Shown: piece by piece, positions 19,166-28,455 of the stretch
How the letters are laid out: every line of letters starts with the position of its first letter
How positions within the stretch are numbered: the first letter of the stretch is position 1
NCBI GenBank assembly: GCA_029265715.1
Contig: JAJUGZ010000018.1
Location: 1 to 55,825, forward strand
Direction: 5' to 3'
Length of the DNA stretch: 55,825 bases
DNA from: Bacteroidota bacterium
Lineage (GTDB): Bacteria; Bacteroidota; Bacteroidia; Bacteroidales; Prolixibacteraceae
Notes under the pieces: generated by a model
Told to the model about the DNA's origin: nothing
What the model saw: only the letters and a program-made list of their open reading frames with translations
The model's database searches: none
Position numbers and translations under genes: made by a program

Positions 19166-22100
19166 ATGAAAAAAAATGAACTGGGGAAAGGTCATTTTGT
19201 ACCTTTTTTGTCTAAATTTATTTTGATTATGAAGCTGAGTATCATTATTCTATGCTTTTCTGTCTTGTCTGTTGTAGCATCTGAATCATACTCTCAGACT
19301 ACCAAATTATCTCTGTCTCTTCGAAATGTTTCGCTTGAAAAAGTTCTTCAGAATATTGAAGAACAAAGTGAATTCCGCTTCTTTTATTCTGAAAAAGTTA
19401 ACGTTGAGCAAAAGGTTTCGATAGATTCCCGCCAAACTGATATCAATGAAATACTGAATGAGATTTTAAAGGGAACCGAAATCACCTATAAAATTGTTGG
19501 ACGGCAGGTTGCTTTGCTGAATAAATCGGACGAAGCATTGAATTTTGGGGTTGTGCAATCGAAACCACTGAAGGGAAACGTTACCAACAAACAGGGAGAG
19601 GCATTGCCCGGAGTAACGGTTGTTGTGAAGGGAACCAGCAACGGGACAATTACAGATAGCGATGGAAATTATGTTTTGGCAAGTGTGCCCTCCAATGCAA
19701 CAGTCGTATTTTCTTTTGTTGGGATGAAAACACAGGAAGTGTCGGTTGGCGGACAAACTAATATAAATGTTGTGATGGCTGATGATGCTATTGGACTTGA
19801 GGAGGTTGTGGCGATTGGTTATGGCACTGTGCGTAAAAGTGATTTAACAGGTTCGGTCGTTTCGGTTGGCGCCGATAAATTAAAAGACCGTCCTTTTGGC
19901 AATGCACTGCAATCACTGTCTGGTCAGGTTTCCGGGGTTCAGATTACCCAAACCCAAGGAGCCCCCGGAATGGCGCCTTCCATTAAGGTTCGTGGCGCAT
20001 CTTCTATCAATGCAGGAACAACCCCCTTGTATGTTATCGACGGAATTCCGCTGGAAGATAATACCATTCGTTCGGGCGATGGGAGTAGTAGCAGTAGCAA
20101 CATGGAATTCAATCGAAATCCGTTGAATTTTATCAATCCGAACGATATCGAGTCGATTGAGATCCTAAAAGATGCATCTTCGGCTGCAATTTATGGTTCG
20201 CGTGGCGCCAATGGGGTCGTGATTATCACCACCAAGCAAGGGAAAGCCGGGAAACCTAAAATGGAAGCAACTTATGAATTCAGCATTGCCAATGTAAATC
20301 GTCGGATTGAGATGATGGATGCCAAAGAATGGATGGATTTTGAAATTGCCGCCCGCAACAATACTTGGGCAACCATTTTAAAAAATAATCCGAATGCTGT
20401 TCGTGGCAACAATACCAAAATCCCGGTAGAGTTTTCTGATCCGGAATGGTTAGCCCGTATTGGAAATGGGACCGACTGGCAGGATGTCCTTTTCCGGACA
20501 GCCTACTCGCATAATGTCCAGGTTTCGGCCTCCGGAGGTTCGGATAAAACTCAGTTTATGGTTTCTGGAGGGTTCTTAGATAATGAAGGAGTTGTTGATC
20601 AAAATGAATACGAGCGTATTACGTTGCGTTCAAATATTCGGCATAAAATGAGCGATAAATTCAATATCGGGGTCAACATTGGGTTGTCTCGTACGAAAGA
20701 CGCTTCTTTTGGTACTGCAGGAAAATCGGATGCGGTTAGTTTGTCAGTCCAAAGCGATCCAATTTTCCCGTTGTATGTCGAAACCGGAAGTCTTGGTTTT
20801 AAGGATCCGGCCTCAATCTGGAATACGTTTGTAAAATATGGTTTTCAGTTGTGGCATCCGTATTCGTTAACTCGGGAGATGACAAAAGAAAAAATTACCA
20901 ATGTGATTACCGCCAATTCGTTTGCCGAGTGGAATATTCTGAAAGGTCTTTCTTTTAAGTCGGCGCTGAACACGAATATTGAAGACTCTCATTATACTTC
21001 TTATTGGAACGAAGGTCAAAACTGGGGTTATTCTGGCTGGGTAAATGCAACTGGTAATTTAATTACCATGCAATCGTTCAACTGGGCGTGGGAAAACACG
21101 TTAACCTATAACTCAACGATTAATGAGGCTCATGCCATTAACGGACTTTTAGGGTACACAGCCCAGGAGCAGCGCTACGATTACAGTAACATGACTTCCG
21201 GATCATTCCCGAATGACATGGTTAAAACCCTAAATGCAGGGAAGGTTACTTCAGGCAGCACAACTGCAACCGAGTGGTCGCTGATTTCTTATCTGGCCCG
21301 TGCAAATTATGCGTACAAAGGGAAATATCTGGCATCGGCTACGATTCGAACAGATGGTTGTTCCCGGTTTGGTGCAAGTAACCGCTGGGGGTATTTCCCT
21401 TCCGGATCGCTGGCATGGCGCGTTTCCGAAGAGGCTTTTATGAAGAATTACTCTTGGTTAAGCAGTCTGAAATTTCGACTGAGTTATGGTTTGACAGGGA
21501 ACAATCAAATTCCGAATTACGGAGCAATTGGTTTGTTGGGGTATTCCTCCTATGTTGCAGGATCTGATGTTAAACAGGGTATTTATACCAATACATTTCC
21601 CGACAAAGAGTTAAAATGGGAAAAAACAGGACAGACCAATCTTGGGTTGGATGCCAGTTTATATAATCAACGCGTCAACTTCTCGATTGATATTTATTAC
21701 TCAAAAACACGCGACCTGCTTTTGAATGTGCCGATTCCGGTATTGACAGGATTTCAGACAACCCTTACCAATATCGGGAAATTGCAAAATAAGGGAATTG
21801 AATTTCAGCTTAATACAAAAAATATCGATGGCGAATTTAAGTGGATTACCGACTTTAATATTTCGGCCAACCGAAACAAAGTGTTGAAACTTGGGGCTAA
21901 CGATGCGCCTATTTTTATTACTGTTAACGATGCAATCTCAAAAACGGAAGTGGGGCAGCCGATTGGGAACTATTTTGGATATATTTTCGATGGCGTTATT
22001 ATGAAACAGTCGGATCTTGATAATAAGCTTTATCCGGTCTGGCCAGGTAGTGAACCGGGCGACCCGAAAGTAAGAGATGTAAATAAAGACGGAAAAATAG

Positions 22101-22639
22101 ATGCAAACGACCGTACAATCATTGGAAATTACCAGCCCGATTTTTCATGGGGTATGACAAATACCTTCAGTTATAAAGGTCTGGAGCTTGCTGTGATGTT
22201 GACTGGTGTTGAAGGCAACGAGATCATGAACCAACACTCCCGCTTCCTGAAATCGTTTAATGGCGACCGTAATGCATACAAATATGTGACAAATTATTGG
22301 AAATCTGAATCTGATCCCGGGAATGGTAAAATTAACAAGCCAAGGGTTACACAAAATACCGTTCAGGCTCAGAGTTCTTCGTACTGGGTTGAAGACGGAT
22401 CGTTTGTCCGGATCAAAAATATCCGCTTGGGATACAATATGCCAAAATCTATTTTGAATGTATTGAATATTAGTGCGTTGAAGTTGTATGTTAATCTTGA
22501 AAATGTTTATGTGTTCTCAGATTATTCAAACTACGATCCTGAAGGCAGCACCTACCAGGCTGGTGTATTAGTCGGATTTGATTACGGTGCGTATCCGAAC
22601 CCGTTCGTTGCTACTGCCGGAATTAGCCTTTCGTTCTAA
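19166..22639 (+). CDS. SusC/RagA TonB-dependent outer-membrane transporter with STN domain
   Basis: A 1157-residue SusC-family protein. After an export signal (about residues 18-40) comes an STN (secretin/TonB short N-terminal) domain at 45-115, used for signalling to FecR. A carboxypeptidase-like beta-sandwich follows at about 130-205 (NKQGEALPGVTVVVKGTSNGT), then a TonB box near 215 (EEVVAIGYGT). The plug contains YVIDGIPLEDN and DASSAAIYGSRGANGVVIITT, and the rest is a 22-strand barrel ending in AGISLSF. It imports oligosaccharides together with the SusD protein encoded next. Given the gene order, its ligand is probably a rhamnose-bearing oligosaccharide; that is inference. Confidence 0.96.
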   Translation: MKKNELGKGHFVPFLSKFILIMKLSIIILCFSVLSVVASESYSQTTKLSLSLRNVSLEKVLQNIEEQSEFRFFYSEKVNVEQKVSIDSRQTDINEILNEILKGTEITYKIVGRQVALLNKSDEALNFGVVQSKPLKGNVTNKQGEALPGVTVVVKGTSNGTITDSDGNYVLASVPSNATVVFSFVGMKTQEVSVGGQTNINVVMADDAIGLEEVVAIGYGTVRKSDLTGSVVSVGADKLKDRPFGNALQSLSGQVSGVQITQTQGAPGMAPSIKVRGASSINAGTTPLYVIDGIPLEDNTIRSGDGSSSSSNMEFNRNPLNFINPNDIESIEILKDASSAAIYGSRGANGVVIITTKQGKAGKPKMEATYEFSIANVNRRIEMMDAKEWMDFEIAARNNTWATILKNNPNAVRGNNTKIPVEFSDPEWLARIGNGTDWQDVLFRTAYSHNVQVSASGGSDKTQFMVSGGFLDNEGVVDQNEYERITLRSNIRHKMSDKFNIGVNIGLSRTKDASFGTAGKSDAVSLSVQSDPIFPLYVETGSLGFKDPASIWNTFVKYGFQLWHPYSLTREMTKEKITNVITANSFAEWNILKGLSFKSALNTNIEDSHYTSYWNEGQNWGYSGWVNATGNLITMQSFNWAWENTLTYNSTINEAHAINGLLGYTAQEQRYDYSNMTSGSFPNDMVKTLNAGKVTSGSTTATEWSLISYLARANYAYKGKYLASATIRTDGCSRFGASNRWGYFPSGSLAWRVSEEAFMKNYSWLSSLKFRLSYGLTGNNQIPNYGAIGLLGYSSYVAGSDVKQGIYTNTFPDKELKWEKTGQTNLGLDASLYNQRVNFSIDIYYSKTRDLLLNVPIPVLTGFQTTLTNIGKLQNKGIEFQLNTKNIDGEFKWITDFNISANRNKVLKLGANDAPIFITVNDAISKTEVGQPIGNYFGYIFDGVIMKQSDLDNKLYPVWPGSEPGDPKVRDVNKDGKIDANDRTIIGNYQPDFSWGMTNTFSYKGLELAVMLTGVEGNEIMNQHSRFLKSFNGDRNAYKYVTNYWKSESDPGNGKINKPRVTQNTVQAQSSSYWVEDGSFVRIKNIRLGYNMPKSILNVLNISALKLYVNLENVYVFSDYSNYDPEGSTYQAGVLVGFDYGAYPNPFVATAGISLSF

Positions 22640-22670
22640 AAATAAGTTTAATAAACTAAAACAAACTACG

Positions 22671-24080
22671 ATGAAAAAAGTATATATACTCTTTCTGTTA
22701 GGAGTCATAATGTTTGGTTGTGGCGAAGACTTTCTGGAACGCTCGCCCATATCCAATATGAATGAACTCGACTTTTACAAAACAGAGAAGGATCTAACTA
22801 CAGCGATGTGGTCGGCTTACAATTCGTTGTATAAACTATACGGACCGGAAAGTTTACCCTCCTTTTTTGGCGAACTGATGTCGGATAATGCATACAGTGA
22901 CAATACCGCAGGGACAGTTCAGGACTATGAATCTTTTGAAAATCATACGATGAATCCCAATAATACATTGGTCTTGGGTTTCTGGAATAATTATTATTCA
23001 TCATTATTTATAGTGAATAACATTATTGCCAAGAGTACTGCTCTTGATTTTGCAAATAAAGATGCTTTGGTTGCTGAAGCACGTTTTCTGAGAGCATTGT
23101 TCTATTTTGATATGGTAAGGGCTTGGGGCGATATCCCGCTGGTAACAACCCCGCTTGGAATAACTGAGGCATACAAGCAAGGACGGACCCCGAAAGCCGA
23201 TGTTTATACTCAAATTATCGACGATTTGAATTTTGCTGCCGCAAAATTGCCTGCAAAAGCGAATCAGCGCTTTGTGGGCGCTGCCAGTCAGGAAGCTGCT
23301 AATACTCTTTTAGGGAAGGTTTATCTTACATTGGGAGATAAAAGCAAAGCCACTGAAATATTGTTGAAAGTATATGGTAAGTTTAGCCTTGTTCCATATG
23401 CCGATCTGTGGAATAAAACCAAGAAGAACGGAGCTGAGTCGATTTTTGAAATTCAATATAAAGGAGGAAAATCAAATCCGTATAGTTTGTACTGGGCTAT
23501 GTTCTCTCCACTTGATAACCGTATTGTTACGGCATGGGGCGGAGGATTTAATCAGGTAACAACCGATTTGTGGAATGCTTACGAAGTTGGCGACCCTCGT
23601 CGTGATTTATCGATACAAGATGGATATACAACTGCCAGTGGTGTGAAAGTTGATGTAAAGTTTCCGATTAAATGGAAAGATACTTCAGCCGAACTGGATG
23701 GGTTAAGAGAAGCGGCTGACAATAATTTTATCATTCTCAGATATGCCGATGTATTGTTAATGTTGACAGAGGCGACCGGCGATCCGAAATACATGAACGA
23801 AGTACGCGCACGCGTTGGATTACCGTTATACGGAACTGCTGGCTACCCGTCGAAATATAATTCGGTCGATCTTGCTTGTGAGCATGAACGCCAAGTTGAG
23901 TTGGCTCTTGAGTTTCATCGTTGGTTTGACCTGATTCGCACGGGGCGGGCAATTACCGTTATCAAGAACAGCAGTAAGAACGTTACCATAAGTAATGTCA
24001 ATCAGTTGTTACTGCCTATACCGCTGGAAGTTATTACTCAGAATCCGAATGTAATTGCTCAGAATGAAGCGTATAAATAG
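22671..24080 (+). CDS. SusD/RagB glycan-binding outer-membrane lipoprotein
   Basis: A 469-residue SusD-family lipoprotein that caps the SusC barrel and binds glycan. The ATG at 22671 opens a lipoprotein signal with Cys17 (MFGCGED); the acidic residues after the Cys fit the Bacteroidota surface-export signal. An earlier in-frame ATG at 22578 overlaps the susC end and would bury the signal. Typical motifs include ARFLRALFYFDMVRAWGDIPLVT, split here by TPR helices, and the C-terminal ERQVELALEFHRWFDLIRTG. It starts 31 bp after susC. A terminator follows the stop codon. Confidence 0.95.
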   Translation: MKKVYILFLLGVIMFGCGEDFLERSPISNMNELDFYKTEKDLTTAMWSAYNSLYKLYGPESLPSFFGELMSDNAYSDNTAGTVQDYESFENHTMNPNNTLVLGFWNNYYSSLFIVNNIIAKSTALDFANKDALVAEARFLRALFYFDMVRAWGDIPLVTTPLGITEAYKQGRTPKADVYTQIIDDLNFAAAKLPAKANQRFVGAASQEAANTLLGKVYLTLGDKSKATEILLKVYGKFSLVPYADLWNKTKKNGAESIFEIQYKGGKSNPYSLYWAMFSPLDNRIVTAWGGGFNQVTTDLWNAYEVGDPRRDLSIQDGYTTASGVKVDVKFPIKWKDTSAELDGLREAADNNFIILRYADVLLMLTEATGDPKYMNEVRARVGLPLYGTAGYPSKYNSVDLACEHERQVELALEFHRWFDLIRTGRAITVIKNSSKNVTISNVNQLLLPIPLEVITQNPNVIAQNEAYK

Positions 24081-24108
24081 GCTCAGAGATTCATAGAATG
24101 TTGGTCAG

Positions 24109-24157
24109 AAGACTGCCGGCTTGTTCAGTGTAATAAGTTGGCAGTCTTTTATTTTTG
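24109..24157 (+). terminator. intrinsic terminator after susD
   Basis: AAGACTGCC at 24109-24117 pairs with GGCAGTCTT at 24140-24148 (9 bp), followed by TTATTTTTG. It should end the susCD transcript and separates it from the glycosidase gene that follows. Confidence 0.75.
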
Positions 24158-24237
24158 TTTTGCAGAATTGCTTGGTTGCCATTTTGTTTCGGACGATTTT
24201 ATTACTTTTATTTACCAAGAACAAACAAATCAAAACA

Positions 24238-25620
24238 GTGAAAGGGCGTATTATATCATCTCGTTTTTTGTTAATCTACATTCTATTTCTGCAGGTTACT
24301 TTCCCGGTAATTGGACAAACTGGAGTAAAAGCAGGGAAAGATTACTCGTCGCTGATAAAATCGTATGTCTATAATGACTATAAAAAAATGTTTCGTGAAG
24401 GAGGTGGCGCATTGAAATATCCGTTTCTGACCCCGGGGAGTAATCAATACGACAACGTTTTGTGGGATTGGGATTCATGGCTCAGCAATATTGCTTTGCG
24501 GCAGATCATTGCCGACGTTGGAAATGCTCAGGACTCGAAAGAAGCAGTTGCCTATGAGCAGGGATGTGTCCTGAATTTTTTGAATTATGGTGATTGGGAC
24601 GGATACCTTCCGATTGTTATCTGGGAAGATTCAAATCCGCGCGAAATAAAACCGGAGGATATCTACCGGATTAATATGCACAAACCCGTGTTGGCCCAGC
24701 ATGCCGCATTTTTAACCCGTCTTCAGGATGGCAATGCTGAATGGTTGCGTGAAAAGTTTTATCATCTTCTGGCGTTTGTTAACAATTATAAAACACATCA
24801 TCGGGATAAAGCTACCGGCTTATACTTCTGGCAAACCGATGTGGCGATTGGTGTCGATAATGACCCTTGCACTTTTTTTAGGCCTGACCGTAGTTCGGCT
24901 TCTATTTTTCTAAATTGTTTGATGTATAAAGAGTTGATGGCGATGGTTTATTTGTCCGACTGTTTGGGCTTGAAAGAAGTCGGGCATGAGTTTGCCGAAG
25001 ATGCCGCTCGGTTGAAAGCCGCTATTCAGGAACACTGTTGGGATGAACGCGATGGGTTTTTCTACAGTGTCGATTTGAACCTGCGTCCGGTAACCAATAA
25101 AACCGATAACACGCTCGGGAAAACATTTGTGATTCATGCCGGATATCCGCGTGATTACGATTGTCTGATTCAGAGAATTGAAGTTTGGTCGGGCTTTCTG
25201 GCGATGTGGGCCGGAATTGCCACTCCGGAACAGGCTGAGCGCATGGTAAAAGAACACTATCTAAACCCCAGAACGTTTTACTCACCATCGGGAGTGCGCA
25301 CGCTCTCGAGAATGGAAAAGATGTACAGCGTCAGGGCGAGCGCTAATCCGTCAAATTGGAGAGGTCCGATTTGGGGAATATCAAACTATATGGTGTTTAG
25401 AGGGCTGGTGAAGTATGGATTTCGGGATGAAGCCAATGATTTGGTGATCAAAACAATCGCTTTGTTTGGGAGAGACTTTGAGACGAGTGGCGCATTACAT
25501 GAATATTACGAGCCGGAAACCGGAGCGCCGTTGCTAAATAAAGGATTTCAAAACTGGAACTACTTAGTTGTAAATATGATCGCCTGGCTTGAAGACCGGC
25601 CTGTCGTTGAAGAATTTTAA
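24238..25620 (+). CDS. secreted GH63/GH37-like (MGH1-type) glycosidase
   Basis: A 460-residue alpha/alpha-barrel glycosidase of the trehalase/GH63 type. It has LWDWDSWLSNIALRQI near the start and SNWRGPIWGISNYMVF in the C-terminal part, the latter being the hallmark WRGPIW of GH63 and related MGH1-like enzymes. ALHEYYEPETG supplies a likely catalytic Glu. The GTG at 24238 is chosen because it opens a signal peptide (RFLLIYILFLQVTFPVIGQ). The frame also runs back to a TTG at 24121, but that lies inside the susD terminator. The substrate is unknown: these enzymes usually act on alpha-glucosides, alpha-mannosides or mannosylglycerate-like compounds. Its position suggests it belongs to the rhamnose glycan locus. 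Confidence 0.78.
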   Translation: MKGRIISSRFLLIYILFLQVTFPVIGQTGVKAGKDYSSLIKSYVYNDYKKMFREGGGALKYPFLTPGSNQYDNVLWDWDSWLSNIALRQIIADVGNAQDSKEAVAYEQGCVLNFLNYGDWDGYLPIVIWEDSNPREIKPEDIYRINMHKPVLAQHAAFLTRLQDGNAEWLREKFYHLLAFVNNYKTHHRDKATGLYFWQTDVAIGVDNDPCTFFRPDRSSASIFLNCLMYKELMAMVYLSDCLGLKEVGHEFAEDAARLKAAIQEHCWDERDGFFYSVDLNLRPVTNKTDNTLGKTFVIHAGYPRDYDCLIQRIEVWSGFLAMWAGIATPEQAERMVKEHYLNPRTFYSPSGVRTLSRMEKMYSVRASANPSNWRGPIWGISNYMVFRGLVKYGFRDEANDLVIKTIALFGRDFETSGALHEYYEPETGAPLLNKGFQNWNYLVVNMIAWLEDRPVVEEF

Positions 25621-25770
25621 AATCAATACATCAATGTATTTAAAAAAATACATATATTAATATCTGGAGTTCGAAAAGATTGTATCTTCGGATGTGATTT
25701 TTAGGGTTGATGGCACTATGATAAATGCTATGGGAACTGTCCGGGATCAGGAGCTTTATTTAAATGGGTT

Positions 25771-26700
25771 ATGAAAGTGAAAGTTTGTTCGGTTAATGTT
25801 TCAGAGAAAAAAGGAACAGCAAAAAAGCCGGTTGGATCCATTCATCTGAGTGATATTGGCGTTGTTGGTGATGCCCATTCAGGGAAATGGCACCGTCAGG
25901 TAAGTTTACTGGCCGCCGAAAGCATAGCCAAATTTTCGGACGAAGCCGGTCGCATAATTCAGTACGGAGAGTTTGCAGAGAACATTACGACCGAAGGCGT
26001 TCTGTTGCATGAATGTCGGCCGCTCGACCGGTTTATTGGGAATCATGTCGAGCTGGAGGTGACCCAGATCGGGAAAAAATGCCATGGCGATAATTGCTCC
26101 ATTTTTCGCGAGGTTGGTAACTGTGTGATGCCGAAAGAAGGTATTTTTGCACGGGTTGTCAGGCCTGGGAACCTGTGCGCAGGCGACGAACTGGAATATG
26201 TTCCCAAAGTAATCCGGGTTCAGGTCATTACCTTGAGTGATCGCGCCAGTGCTGGAGAATATGATGATAAGAGCGGGCCTCATATCAGACAACTTTGCGA
26301 GAATTTTTTTGCGGGTATCAATCGAAAAATTTCTGTTTCAAATACGTTGATACCCGACGATGCAGAATTACTAACCCAAATAATTACCAGGGCAGTGGCC
26401 GATGAATATGATGTTGTTTTCACTACAGGCGGCACCGGAATTGGGCCAAGGGATATTACCCCCGAAACTGTAAAACCTTTACTCGATAAAGAAATTCCGG
26501 GTATCATGGAACTCATCAGGGTAAAGTATGGTATGGAAAAGCCTGCCGCTCTGTTGAGTCGCGGGATTGCCGGGTTAAAAGGGAAAACACTGATTTATTG
26601 TCTGCCAGGCAGTGTGAAAGCGGTGACCGAATATGGTCGCGAGATTTTACCGACTATTGAACACTCGATGTATATGATTGCCTGGCTCGATAATCATTAA
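25771..26700 (+). CDS. MOSC domain-MogA/MoaB fusion protein
   Basis: A 309-residue two-domain protein for molybdenum cofactor use. Residues 1-145 form a MOSC domain (GDAHSGKWHRQVSLL, CHGDNCSIF, with the conserved Cys), a fold that handles sulphur transfer to molybdenum cofactor in other proteins. Residues 150-309 form a MogA/MoaB domain with the signature FTTGGTGIGPRDITPE, which adenylylates molybdopterin. No other molybdenum genes are nearby. The gene stands alone: 150 bp separate it from the glycosidase upstream. The fusion occurs elsewhere in Bacteroidota, so it is not a cloning or assembly oddity. Confidence 0.9.
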   Translation: MKVKVCSVNVSEKKGTAKKPVGSIHLSDIGVVGDAHSGKWHRQVSLLAAESIAKFSDEAGRIIQYGEFAENITTEGVLLHECRPLDRFIGNHVELEVTQIGKKCHGDNCSIFREVGNCVMPKEGIFARVVRPGNLCAGDELEYVPKVIRVQVITLSDRASAGEYDDKSGPHIRQLCENFFAGINRKISVSNTLIPDDAELLTQIITRAVADEYDVVFTTGGTGIGPRDITPETVKPLLDKEIPGIMELIRVKYGMEKPAALLSRGIAGLKGKTLIYCLPGSVKAVTEYGREILPTIEHSMYMIAWLDNH

Positions 26701-26866
26701 CAAATATTAGGTTATTGGTTAAGTTGCTGTTTTTTAGATAGAAATGGTCGTTGTGAGAGAAAGGGGCAATTCCGGCAAAAACAAATAAATGAGCTGGTTG
26801 TTAATTCTTTCAAAATTGCTTTTACAAAACAAACACACTCAATTTTGGCCATTTAAAACGAATACA

Positions 26867-27568
26867 ATGCAACGCAGAAATTTTTTAACACTTGTCGGAA
26901 CCATATTAGCCGCAGCTCCGGTGTGGGCGAATGTTTACAACAGCAGAGTTATTTCGCCCAAGGCCGGCGAATTGGCGTTCCCCGAACTTCCATATCCTTA
27001 CGATGCGCTGGAACCTTATATTGATGCCCGGACCATGGAATTGCACTACGATAAGCACCATCGTGGCTATTTCAATAATTTCAAAGCGGCGGTAAAAGAT
27101 ACACCACTGGCTGATCAGGATATCGAAACAATTTTTTCAAAAGTCAGCGCCCACAGCTCTGCCGTTCGGAACAACGGCGGAGGGTATTATAACCACAAAC
27201 TTTTCTGGGAAAATATGGGGCCGGCAAAAACTTCCCCATCAGCAAAGCTGGCGCGAGCGATCGATCGCGGTTTTGGTTCGTTCGATAAATTTAAAGAAAC
27301 TTTTTCCGGAGCGGCCAGGTCTCATTTTGGCAGCGGCTGGGCCTGGCTGGTTGCCGGCGCCGGCGGAAAGCTTTTTGTCAGTTCAACTCCCAACCAGGAT
27401 AATCCGTTGATGGATGTGGCGGCGCAAAAGGGCACTCCGCTTTTGGCTCTCGATGTGTGGGAACATGCCTACTACCTGCACTATCAAAACCGCCGGGCCG
27501 AATATGTTGACAATTTCTGGAATATCGTGAACTGGGACGTTGTCAGTAAGCGTTTCGAACTGGTTTGA
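26867..27568 (+). CDS. exported superoxide dismutase (Mn-type, Tat-like signal)
   Basis: A 233-residue Fe/Mn superoxide dismutase. The metal ligands are visible as His60 (ELHYDKHH), His110 (YYNHKLFW), Asp196 and His200 (LDVWEHAYY). GGGYYNH, with Gly four residues before the second His, and the TPNQD motif resemble the manganese or cambialistic type more than the iron type. The first 22 residues form an export signal with a twin-arginine pattern (QRRNFLTLVG), unusual for this mostly cytoplasmic enzyme and suggesting export of the folded, metal-loaded protein. The ATG at 26867 is preferred, since it places this signal at the N-terminus; an upstream ATG at 26789 does not. A strong terminator follows. 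Confidence 0.93.
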   Translation: MQRRNFLTLVGTILAAAPVWANVYNSRVISPKAGELAFPELPYPYDALEPYIDARTMELHYDKHHRGYFNNFKAAVKDTPLADQDIETIFSKVSAHSSAVRNNGGGYYNHKLFWENMGPAKTSPSAKLARAIDRGFGSFDKFKETFSGAARSHFGSGWAWLVAGAGGKLFVSSTPNQDNPLMDVAAQKGTPLLALDVWEHAYYLHYQNRRAEYVDNFWNIVNWDVVSKRFELV

Positions 27569-27620
27569 TCTGCCTTTATTCAAGGTTTCACTTTAGCGAA
27601 GCCCTGAATGTAAACTAACA

Positions 27621-27641
27621 CCGGCCTTGGCCGGTTTTTTT
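27621..27641 (+). terminator. intrinsic terminator after the superoxide dismutase
   Basis: CCGGCC at 27621-27626 and GGCCGG at 27629-27634 form the stem (CCGGC/GCCGG with a 4-base loop is the likely form), followed by seven T. The T run directly adjoins the candidate promoter of the next operon. Confidence 0.8.
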
Positions 27642-27642
27642 G

Positions 27643-27650
27643 TATCTTTC
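27643..27650 (+). promoter_or_regulatory. candidate -7 element of the DUF2520-kdsC-maf operon
   Basis: TATCTTTC at 27643-27650 matches the TAnnTTTG consensus at seven of eight positions and lies 20 bases before the ATG at 27670. No good -33 element is seen, because the upstream bases belong to the terminator. Confidence 0.3.
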
Positions 27651-27669
27651 CGGGGCAAAAACAGATGCG

Positions 27670-28455
27670 ATGATTGAAAAAGTAATATTCATCGGGGCCG
27701 GGAACCTGGCGACCCAATTGGCCTTGGCGCTTCATGAACAGGGAATTGTTATTCCCCAGGTATTTAGCCGGACTGAGGCTTCGGCGCTGGCGTTGGCCGA
27801 CCAGGTTCAGGCTGCTGCGATAACCGATCTTTCGCTGGTTTCTCCGGAGGCTGATTTATATATTATTTCGGTCAAAGACGATGTTTTGCCAGAAGTTCTG
27901 GAAAACCTGAATTTGCCACCTGATCGGTTTCTTGTCCATACTGCCGGAAGTATTCCGATGGATGTTTTATCCGGATTTTCTGAAAATTTTGGCGTGTTCT
28001 ATCCATTGCAGACTTTTTCGAAAAACCGGCGGGTGAATTTTTCCGACATCCCGATTTGTCTGGAAGCCAACCATCCGGCGAATTGGGTCAGGTTGCAGCG
28101 TCTGGCAGCCAGGATTTCCGGAAGCATTCATCAGGTGAGTTCCGAAGAGCGGAAAAGCCTGCACCTGGCGGCGGTTTTTGTCTGCAACTTTGTGAACCAC
28201 ATGTACGCGCTAGGCGAATCGATTCTTCAGGATAAAAAACTGGATTTCGATTTGCTGAAACCCCTGATCCGCGAAACTTCAGAAAAAATTAATGACCTCC
28301 GACCGGTTGATGCCCAGACTGGTCCGGCCAAACGCTACGATCAGTCGGTTATCGGGAAGCACCTCGAGATGCTGAATGACCGGCCCGAACTACGGAAAAT
28401 CTATAGCTTTGTAACCGACAGCATTTTTCAATTTCACCAAACGAACGCAAAATGA
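27670..28455 (+). CDS. Rossmann-fold DUF2520 protein
   Basis: A 261-residue cytoplasmic protein with an N-terminal NAD(P)-binding Rossmann domain (VIFIGAGNLATQLALALHE, residues 4-22) and a C-terminal all-helical DUF2520 domain (HLAAVFVCNFVNHMYALGE). The layout resembles ProC-like and F420-dependent reductases, but the reaction is not known. The ATG at 27670 is the start; a TTG ten codons earlier overlaps the terminator. Its last codon overlaps the kdsC start by four bases (ATGA), so the genes are translationally coupled. Confidence 0.88.
   Translation: MIEKVIFIGAGNLATQLALALHEQGIVIPQVFSRTEASALALADQVQAAAITDLSLVSPEADLYIISVKDDVLPEVLENLNLPPDRFLVHTAGSIPMDVLSGFSENFGVFYPLQTFSKNRRVNFSDIPICLEANHPANWVRLQRLAARISGSIHQVSSEERKSLHLAAVFVCNFVNHMYALGESILQDKKLDFDLLKPLIRETSEKINDLRPVDAQTGPAKRYDQSVIGKHLEMLNDRPELRKIYSFVTDSIFQFHQTNAK

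Noticed and set aside
24121-24237. Longer N-terminus of the GH63/GH37-like protein from a TTG
   Set aside because: The TTG lies in the loop of the susD terminator, and the extension would place a second hydrophobic stretch before a good signal peptide.
19068-27784. Identical 17-mer CCGGACTGAGGCTTCGG at 19068-19084 and 27768-27784
   Set aside because: The second copy is ordinary coding sequence in the DUF2520 gene. A chance match of this length has an expectation near 0.1 in a window of this size, and the flanks do not match.
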